From contig CALNVZ010003434.1 of assembly GCA_940671915.1 (NCBI GenBank), positions 13,651,155 through 13,715,154 on the forward strand: a stretch of 64,000 bases of DNA, in the 5' to 3' direction. The position numbers and the translations under genes were made by a program. Positions 23,244 to 27,631 of the stretch are shown here, one piece after another. Source of the stretch: Paracentrotus lividus (Eukaryota > Echinodermata > Echinoidea > Camarodonta > Echinidae). The notes beneath the pieces were generated by a model. That model was not told the DNA's origin. It saw only the letters and a list, made by a program, of their open reading frames with translations, and did no database searches. Position 1 is the stretch's first letter; each line of letters begins with the position of its first letter.

Positions 23244-23441
23244 TATCAACATCATCATCATCATTGTCATGTGCAGACTTAGGCACTCTAGAATCTAGTC
23301 TTAAGCCTACCATACCTTTTTAAATGCCGCTCCAGCATTTTCGACTTGTTTAGAGGCCCGTCGCTTCCACCAACCCGTCGGAAGTTTAGGGGCCTCGGCA
23401 TCGACATCAGATCCGTGCTCGCTTCCTGTGTCATCGCTCAT
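1523..23441 (-). CDS. CATSPER4: CATSPER4, cation channel sperm-associated subunit 4 (complete, 17 coding exons)
   Basis: Pore-forming subunit of the sperm flagellar Ca2+ channel CatSper, which assembles as a heterotetramer with CatSper1-3 in the flagellar membrane. I joined 17 exons with GT-AG borders and matching phases: 23316-23441, 21209-21270, 20663-20702, 19467-19577, 18996-19100, 12245-12407, 11706-11778, 11202-11260, 10270-10380, 6961-7025, 6098-6202, 5469-5556, 4746-4831, 3868-3975, 3277-3378, 2612-2878, 1523-1630. The product is about 592 residues (human CATSPER4 is 472). S1 is near 125-143, S2 near 154-172, S3 near 185-202, S4 near 211-226 with six arginines, S5 near 248-272, the pore loop with T293-Q-D295-G-W297, and S6 near 314-337. 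The acidic N-terminus and the Ser/Lys-rich tail are longer than in mammals. Resemblance to CATSPER4 rather than CATSPER1-3 rests on S5, the TQDGW filter, S6 and the C-terminal helix NLAEYETIREDL. That assignment is from memory of the family, not from a search. Confidence 0.92.
2117..2531 (+). mobile_element. 5'-truncated non-LTR retrotransposon (CR1/L2-like) 3' end
   Basis: In plus-strand frames it reads like the C-terminal end of a CR1/L2-type reverse transcriptase: SFSYEGAVIWNSLPNHVKNA followed by PSISSF. It ends in an (AAAT)n tail at about 2500-2531. It is inserted between CATSPER4 exons 17 and 16, antisense to the gene. Confidence 0.7.
2612..2878 (-). CDS. CATSPER4: CATSPER4 exon 16
   Basis: Encodes residues 469-557. 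It starts KKGDILSNLLELEQHKLIST, recalling the LLSALVSMEK stretch of the mammalian tail, then becomes Ser/Lys/Gly-rich. I end it at GCG|GTAAGT, a perfect donor. If that donor is skipped the frame runs into the (AAAT) tail of a LINE and stops at 2486. Confidence 0.82.
3277..3378 (-). CDS. CATSPER4: CATSPER4 exon 15
   Basis: Encodes residues 435-468, beginning IFRLVWELNEIEEDEELQTE. Acidic, probably helical cytoplasmic tail. Acceptor ataacag, donor GGG|GTGAGT. Confidence 0.87.
3549..3707. mobile_element. MITE-like element, GGCCCYGTAAC family
   Basis: Inverted ends: tggctcccgttgcataaag at the left and the complement-like ttattcaatggggcccca at the right, with internal inverted GTTACT motifs. It belongs with the elements at 20964, 35184, 36513 and 37328. 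This copy is more diverged than the others. Confidence 0.5.
3868..3975 (-). CDS. CATSPER4: CATSPER4 exon 14
   Basis: Encodes residues 399-434, with FQNYLILIAALEDNLAEYET and IREDLDQ. This matches the C-terminal helix of mammalian CATSPER4 (pattern ENL..YKEIRDEL) and supports the subunit call. Acceptor catgcag, donor CAG|GTAAAT. Confidence 0.92.
4746..4831 (-). CDS. CATSPER4: CATSPER4 exon 13
   Basis: Encodes residues 370-398 (DGGKELPITGVSEVMSKKDM and on). Cytoplasmic linker with no recognised motif. Acceptor ataaag, donor GGG|GTAATA; phases match exons 12 and 14. Confidence 0.85.
5469..5556 (-). CDS. CATSPER4: CATSPER4 exon 12
   Basis: Encodes a basic, charged helix after S6 (DKAVKRVKHEKKMKEDILST), residues 341-369. 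Acceptor attttag, donor TTG|GTAAGT, ends in phase 1. Confidence 0.88.
6098..6202 (-). CDS. CATSPER4: CATSPER4 exon 11 (S6)
   Basis: Encodes residues 306-340, DTPHFTLGTVYF then S6 (ILAITIGAFVFANLVVAVVV) and TNL. I chose the acceptor gacctag at 6203 because the nearer AG at 6181 breaks the phase from exon 10. Donor CTC|GTAAAT. Confidence 0.88.
6314..6455. mobile_element. Short terminal-inverted-repeat element
   Basis: Left end ggtacggcactttatacgac and right end gtatagtgtgcggtga-like complement with an inner gtcgtacaac/gtcgtgcgac pair. About 140 bp, non-coding, within the CATSPER4 intron between exons 10 and 11. Confidence 0.5.
6961..7025 (-). CDS. CATSPER4: CATSPER4 exon 10 (pore loop)
   Basis: Encodes AMFSLFICLTQDGWMDIFNQ and K, the pore helix plus selectivity filter. 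T-x-D-x-W is the CatSper filter signature, with D295 as the Ca2+-binding acidic residue. Acceptor ttgacag, donor AAG|GTAAGA. Confidence 0.95.
7190..9985. repeat. 20-bp minisatellite array (gtttatcgtcaccctagttg)
   Basis: From about 7836 to 9985 a 20-bp unit, tatcgtcaccctagttggtt, repeats on the order of 100 times with substitutions and single-base indels. The stretch 7190-7830 carries older, degraded units with the gtcaccct core. It fills most of the CATSPER4 intron between exons 10 and 9. Reading frames across it are by-products of the repeat. Confidence 0.95.
10080..10258. mobile_element. Short interspersed repeat with ATT-type tail
   Basis: Contains a stretch like ctgtaaagcatttagaaac and gcgctttataaatccagaat, ending in repeated (TAT) units at about 10227-10255. 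This form is typical of short retroposed elements with microsatellite tails. It ends about 10 bp from the splice donor of CATSPER4 exon 9. Confidence 0.5.
10270..10380 (-). CDS. CATSPER4: CATSPER4 exon 9 (S5)
   Basis: Encodes residues 247-283, starting DMSNIALLLVIIMLVLSVVG and continuing VFLFGRDFPTLFGNL. This closely follows the S5 and turret of CATSPER4. Acceptor ttggtag, donor CAG|GTAGGA. Confidence 0.95.
10410..10830 (+). mobile_element. LINE 3'-end fragment
   Basis: A plus-strand frame reads FWNRLPINILKKTGRGTFSG, the usual end of CR1/Jockey-type reverse transcriptases, then a stop at about 10522. The following 300 bp look like a 3' UTR ending in aataaaataaag. Truncated and non-coding. 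Confidence 0.55.
11202..11260 (-). CDS. CATSPER4: CATSPER4 exon 8 (S4-S5 linker)
   Basis: Encodes VSAMTGLSAVIQTIFQSIP (residues 228-246), the S4-S5 linker helix. It aligns with the IIRVILQSVPD segment of mammalian CATSPER4. Acceptor atgcag, donor CAG|GTATGA, ends in phase 1. Confidence 0.9.
11706..11778 (-). CDS. CATSPER4: CATSPER4 exon 7 (S4 voltage sensor)
   Basis: Encodes residues 203-226 with SRNLRILRVLRAFRSLR: arginines at 211, 214, 217, 220, 223 and 226, exactly every third residue. This is a full S4 voltage sensor. Acceptor ttgacag, donor AAG|GTATT. Confidence 0.93.
12245..12407 (-). CDS. CATSPER4: CATSPER4 exon 6 (S2-S3)
   Basis: Encodes residues 149-202. S2 contains FIFDYTVLSIFVCELILKW and S3 contains WNVADFFIIIVLLLG. 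The conserved acidic E in CEL of S2 and the W..GWN.xDF pattern leading into S3 fit voltage-gated channels. Acceptor tattcag, donor A|GTGAGT. Confidence 0.93.
12870..12952. repeat. (GAA)n microsatellite
   Basis: About 24 uninterrupted GAA units on the plus strand ((TTC)n on the LINE strand). It directly follows the 3' end of the minus-strand LINE. Confidence 0.95.
12953..18674 (-). mobile_element. Near full-length, broken L1/Tx1-type LINE
   Basis: Minus-strand retrotransposon of about 5.7 kb in the CATSPER4 intron between exons 6 and 5. ORF1 region (about 17.1-18.3 kb) has a CCHC zinc knuckle, CFNCGEFGHTTRVC, at 17851-17891. ORF2 begins near 17057 with an AP-endonuclease domain (VTLNTGG at the start, a GDFN motif near 16575 split by a frameshift). 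Reverse transcriptase motifs follow: SPGLDGL and LIPKK near 15.5 kb, WRPVSLLN near 15.4 kb and the catalytic YADD at 14905-14916. The C-terminal part extends to about 13.2 kb, then a 3' UTR ends with aataaagttttatttgaaaa. Multiple frameshifts and stops make it inactive. Confidence 0.85.
18675..18774. repeat. (GAA)n-rich microsatellite
   Basis: Imperfect GAA/GAGA repeat on the plus strand, separating the 5' end of the LINE from a second LINE tail. Confidence 0.85.
18775..18905 (-). mobile_element. Second, 5'-truncated LINE tail of the same family
   Basis: About 130 bp nearly identical to the 3' UTR at 12960-13095 (shared blocks such as caaataaaactttatttac and gcatgaaacagtttgac). It is bounded on both sides by GAA repeats. 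Confidence 0.8.
18903..18975. repeat. (GAA)n/(GAAAA) microsatellite
   Basis: Imperfect GAA-rich repeat running up to about 20 bp from CATSPER4 exon 5. Confidence 0.85.
18996..19100 (-). CDS. CATSPER4: CATSPER4 exon 5 (S1)
   Basis: Encodes residues 114-148, including S1 (FRGLILGSIIMNAILIGAQ) and the following TNQDL, which matches the TN motif after S1 in CATSPER4. Acceptor ttgacag, donor CTG|GTAAGC, phase 0 at both ends. Confidence 0.92.
19115..19452. repeat. (GAT)n microsatellite
   Basis: Long imperfect GAT/GAC trinucleotide repeat between CATSPER4 exons 5 and 4. It yields serine-, histidine- or aspartate-rich frames that are not genes. Confidence 0.93.
19467..19577 (-). CDS. CATSPER4: CATSPER4 exon 4
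   Basis: Encodes residues 77-113, strongly acidic (ESDQIEEDFNEVVDLDDERVEE), the cytoplasmic approach to S1. Acceptor ttcatag and donor CAG|GTGAGA, with 37 whole codons. Confidence 0.85.
19998..20071 (-). tRNA. tRNA-Asn (anticodon GTT)
   Basis: On the minus strand the 73 nt plus discriminator G fold as a full cloverleaf: acceptor GTCTCTG/CAGGGAC, D arm GCGC/GCGC, anticodon arm TTCGG-CTGTTAA-CCGAA with anticodon GTT, variable AGGTT, and T arm GGTGG-TTCAAGC-CCACC. A TTTTTT terminator for RNA polymerase III follows about 9 nt downstream. No intron and no mismatch in the stems apart from one G-U. It sits inside the CATSPER4 intron between exons 4 and 3, on the same strand as the host gene. Confidence 0.95.
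20663..20702 (-). CDS. CATSPER4: CATSPER4 exon 3
   Basis: A 40-nt exon for DEVPRLFTFDPDA (residues 64-76). Acceptor caacag, donor GCT|GTAAGT. The one-base phase joins exon 2 and leads to phase 0, which exon 4 needs. Confidence 0.75.
20964..21114. mobile_element. MITE-like element, GGCCCYGTAAC family
   Basis: Ends ttgccctgtaatagagagttac and atgttacagggcaa-type complement form inverted repeats; inner tgcaaat motifs are also inverted. About 150 bp, intronic in CATSPER4. Confidence 0.65.
21209..21270 (-). CDS. CATSPER4: CATSPER4 exon 2
   Basis: Encodes about residues 43-63, rich in lysine (GPQKKKKME). Acceptor tcaatag and donor CC|GTAAGA; the exon ends after two bases of a codon, and exon 3 supplies the third. 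The short length makes it less certain than the membrane exons. Confidence 0.75.
21622..21870. other. Assembly gap with duplicated 89-bp edges
   Basis: N run 21711-21781. The 89 bp before the gap (21622-21710) are repeated exactly after it (21782-21870). This is typical of two contig ends that overlap but were not merged. Confidence 0.9.
21871..23040. other. CATSPER4 intron 1, no further feature
   Basis: AT-rich sequence without coding frames. Two tccggac motifs (about 22845-22866 and 23028) hint at a diverged inverted-repeat element but I could not define its ends. Confidence 0.4.
23063..23272. repeat. (ATC)n microsatellite
   Basis: About 210 bp of imperfect ATC/GAT repeat in intron 1 of CATSPER4. 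Confidence 0.95.
23316..23441 (-). CDS. CATSPER4: CATSPER4 exon 1
   Basis: Encodes residues 1-42, beginning MSDDTGSEHGSDVD, an acidic cytoplasmic N-terminus followed by a basic WWKRR stretch. The ATG at 23439-23441 is the first in frame; the donor reads AAG|GTATGG and the exon ends in phase 0. Confidence 0.85.
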
Positions 23442-24112
23442 CTTCACGGAGAATTAAAAACTCCAGATGAGGAAGGGCAATAAACACGATCGAGGGAAAG
23501 AAAATGATTATGACAAGGGCAACGATCAGGGGCAATATCACCAAGAAAATAAACGATAGGAAATTAAAGGTTGTGTTTTCCAGTTTTGGCAGACGACAGA
23601 AGCTTATTTCACAATGTTGATATCTCTTTTAGTCTGTAGAAAAAGATCAAGATCGAAGTTCGATGTTGCCAATCACTGGTTGAGTTTCGATTGTTTGGTA
23701 ATGATGGGCGTCACGACATCATTTTTTTTTTCCTTTTACGGGACATTCCCTCCTTTCAAAAATAAAAATTACAAAATTACCAGCAATTGCGCTAATTATA
23801 TAACGCGCAATTATTTCATCCAATTAATCTAATTTGCGCTGCGCGTGCGCCTTACAGTCAAAGCAGCGCAAGCGTAGTTTTAATTGGCGCGCAGAAATCA
23901 TAACAAATTTAGGAGCGCATCAAACGTCTTGAAAAATAATCACATCACAGGAAAATGAAGCTAAAGTGATACCGGCCTTCTTTCCTCTTCAAAAAAGCAA
24001 AGAAGGAGCAATAACTAAATCAGGAACAAAGAAACGAAGCAACTTTAAAAACTCTTTCTTTGCTTTTTTGAGCAATTAACATCGGGGTGGATACAACTAA
24101 ACTCCCAAGAAG
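23442..24112. promoter_or_regulatory. Divergent (bidirectional) promoter region, CATSPER4 / CFAP97D
   Basis: The 671 bp between two start codons on opposite strands must hold both 5' UTRs and probably a shared core promoter. A CpG-richer block at about 23835-23925 (gcgctgcgcgtgcgcc, ggcgcgc) is the best candidate core. A gttgcc half-site at about 23665 resembles half of an RFX X-box, but the other half is absent. A 16-bp inverted repeat lies at 23989-24004 and 24056-24071. Confidence 0.6.
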
Positions 24113-24215
24113 ATGCATCGGGCTTACCAACCAATCACCCCAGCTAACAACAAATTACTGAAGAAAAGATGGGACGAGAGGAGATTTGATACCCATCGAC
24201 AGAAGGTTCAAAGTG
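24113..24215 (+). CDS. CFAP97D1/2: CFAP97D exon 1
   Basis: Encodes residues 1-34, starting MHRAYQPITPANNKLLKKRW. The ATG is preceded by in-frame stops. Donor G|GTAAGA, phase 1. Confidence 0.85.
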
Positions 24216-24368
24216 GTAAGAAACGATATTTGATAAAATGTCATAGTTTGATCCTTTGAACTCTCTTATTGTTATAAAAACATTCTTAGCCTACATGATG
24301 AGGGGAAATGGCAAAAGTCAAGTTTTTATATTACAAAAAGAACAGGGGCTCTTTGAAAAACTTGAATG

Positions 24369-24417
<49 letters not shown>

Positions 24418-24515
24418 AAGAGGGAGAGAGAGGGAGGGGGGCTGAGCTAAAGAGTGAGAAATGGGGAAGATAGAGATCTAACTGTTAGACATCTTCAGAG
24501 ATGGCAAGAGAAACC

Positions 24516-24547
<32 letters not shown>

Positions 24548-24552
24548 GAAAA

Positions 24553-24583
<31 letters not shown>

Positions 24584-25184
24584 ACATGAAAAAGAAAGTG
24601 ACTAAAGTGCATTGACATAAGCCCTAGATCTAGCTCATAAAGGCCAAAATGTTTCAAAACACAAATATCATGATATGCTCCCTGATTTGACTAATTTACA
24701 TGCTGGGCCTACAAGGTCATCTTCTTCTTCTTCTCGAGTCCTTTCTCTCAATTTTTGTTTATTTGTGAATTAGAATGTGATTCAAACTCTGCCCATTAGA
24801 TACTGAACGCAGGCGATCCCATTAGGCGAAAGGGTAGTAAGATCAGCTGGGGAACAGGGGGAAGGTCATGATAACCGGTTAAGAATTATTTTGCCAAAAA
24901 TTAAACATTTCTCATTCACATTTTTGTTTTGTAATGTTCTTTATTATTCATTCATTGCAGCCAAGCCTGTGATCGATGACAAACCACCCAAGACCTATAT
25001 GCATCTCCATCTGAAGATGAAGAAGATGCAGGTAGAAGAGGAGAGACTTACCATCATCGAGAGAGATAACCGCATCTTACTAGAGAAGATGTGTAACATC
25101 ATGCTCACCAAGGGCAGCGTAGACAACAAGAACTTCTACGATCCCAAGAGGTATAGTAGGCAAAGAGGAGGATGAGGAGGAGAT

Positions 25185-25217
<33 letters not shown>

Positions 25218-25219
25218 CG

Positions 25220-25253
<34 letters not shown>

Positions 25254-27568
25254 GATGGAGATGAGGGAATGAAGGGGGTCCAGATAATTATAGAGAGATG
25301 GGAGATGGAGATGGGGTATGGAAGGAAAGAGGGAAGGGAGATGGATATGGAGGGCCATCCACACTATGACCCCAAGAGGTAGGCAGAGAGAGATGGGGAT
25401 TATGGAATGCGAACTGTCAATAACTTGAAAATACCATTGATCAGGGCTTTCTTAAACCCATGATCATAGGGTTTTATATCAAGAAGCACGCAGAGTTAAA
25501 ACCAATGATCATGGTTTTATCAAAGAGCACAGCAGAGTTTAAAACCCATGATTACATGGGTTTTTATCTAGTACACGTAGAGTTCTTAAACCCATGTACA
25601 TGCGGTTTTATTCAAGAGCACGCAGAGTTAAAAACCCATGTAAGCGATTTTAATCACAGAGCACGACAGAGTAAAACCCATGATCATGGGTTTATCTGCC
25701 ACGCCAGAGTTAAAACCCATGATCATGGGTTTTATCAAGAGCACGCAGAGTTAAAAACAACCACCTCAGATACATATGGACTTTTTAACTCTGCGTTGCT
25801 CGTTGATAAACCCATACTCTGATATTTAAACTTGTGACGCTGGCAGATAAAACACACATGATGCATGGAGTTTTCAACTCTGCGTCTTCTGAATAAAAAC
25901 CATGATCTGGGTTTAAACCCTGACTCAATGAGGTATTATTAAATATGCAAGCCAACAGTTCCATCCATAGGGGATAGTTGGGCGGAGAGGTAGAATAGAG
26001 GCGTCAGAAAGATTGGGCGTGGATATGATGGAGAAGACGAAAGAAAGGGAAGTGGGAGGGGGTGATACGCAATATCGTATGGAGAAGAGCTGTTCACATC
26101 AAGCTCACCATAGGTGCAACGTAGACAACAAGAATTATACTTGATCCCAAGAGTAGCATGAGAGGAGAGCAGATGAGAGAGAGAAGAAGCCACGAGAAAA
26201 ACAAAGAGGAGGGGAGGGGTATAAAGAGAGATAAGAGAGAGAGGGACATAATTGGTGCGGGAGAGAGAAGAAAGGGAAGTGGGAGGGGATTGTATCGCAT
26301 CATCTTGAGAAAATGTGTCACATACATATGCTCAACCATGGGCAACTGAGAAATTTATATGATCCCAATAGGATAGGCTGAGAGGGAGAGAGTAAAGAGA
26401 TAGATGAGAGAGCAGAGAGAGATGAGCCGAGAGAAGAAGAGAGGGAGGGGGGGTAAAGTGGAGGATAGAGAGAGAGGAACATTGGAGGAGGGGTGGATAT
26501 TTGGTCGCGTGGAAGAGAGAGTAGAAAGCGAGACAGTGGAGAGGGAGTTATCGCCTTCGCAAATCATTGGAGAGAACCAATGAATGTCACATCATGACGT
26601 CACCAAGCGCAACGAAATACAACAAGAACTTTTACACGATGCCCCAAAGCAATAGGACCGCAGAAATGAGACACGAGAGATGAGAGAGAGAGCGAAGGAT
26701 GAGAGGTCTGAGAGGGAAAGAAAGAAGAGATGGCAAGAAGTGGAGGGGATAGAGAGAGGGGGAGAAGCCAGGGATAGGAGACGGGCGAGAGGGGTAGAGA
26801 GAGGGAGAGGGTTAAAGAGTAGGGGAAGGAGGGATAGAAGAGGAGAGAGAGGGGGATAGAGAGAGGGGGAGCAGGTACGAGAGGGCGGAGAAGAGAGAGA
26901 GACACGAGAGAGAGAGAAGAAGAGAATAGAAGAGAGAGAGAGAAGGGGGACTAGAAGAGAGGAGATGAAGATGGGATATACATATAGAAGGCAAGAGGAA
27001 AGTGAGATGTAGGGAGGGATTAATAACATCATCTTTGAGAAGATGTGTCACAACATGTGTACCAAGGGCAACGTTGACAACTATAACGTTTCCCCCTCCC
27101 CTCCCCCTCTCCTCCCCCCTCTCCTCCCCTTCTCTCTCTCAATAACGTTGACACTACAACTATAACTCTAACTATAACTTCAACTATTCCAAAAGATAGG
27201 CAGAATGAAGATCGATCGATGTCATACAGGTCATGTCTTACCCTTTGTGACCCTGTTGATGATGCTTTTCCAAATAGCTTTGTCTTGTGCCAGGCGATGA
27301 GCTGCAACTAGGGAGAGGCCTATCAATGCTAATATGTCCATCTCAGTTTATGTCTGCCTCTTCAGCCAGGCAGAGTGAAAAGGAAAATGAGAGAGAGAGA
27401 GAGAGATAAAGAAGGGGATAGAGATGGGGAAGAAACGTTAAATTATAGGTGAAGGGAGGGTGTATAAAAAGGGGGGTGAGAGAGATAGGGATTCTTGCAT
27501 CCTCAAGATGTGTCAACTAATTTTCCATCACCAAGAGCAACGTCGTTTTCTTGACATAAAGAGAAAGG

Positions 27569-27631
<63 letters not shown>

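Noticed and set aside
23049..23313. Poly-Met, poly-Asp and poly-Ser frames
   Set aside because: Pure translation of an (ATC)n microsatellite; the same holds for 19087-19311 and 12796-13068.
23660..23680. gttgccaatcac as an RFX X-box
   Set aside because: Only half of the palindromic site is present; mentioned as weak context for the divergent promoter only.
26592..27051. Long minus-strand Leu/Ser/Pro-rich frames
   Set aside because: Low-complexity translation of GA-rich intron DNA around decayed exon copies.
27205..27307. Minus-strand frame with LFGKASSTGSQRVRHDLYDI
   Set aside because: It might be a retroelement remnant, but I could not tie it to a known family with any confidence.
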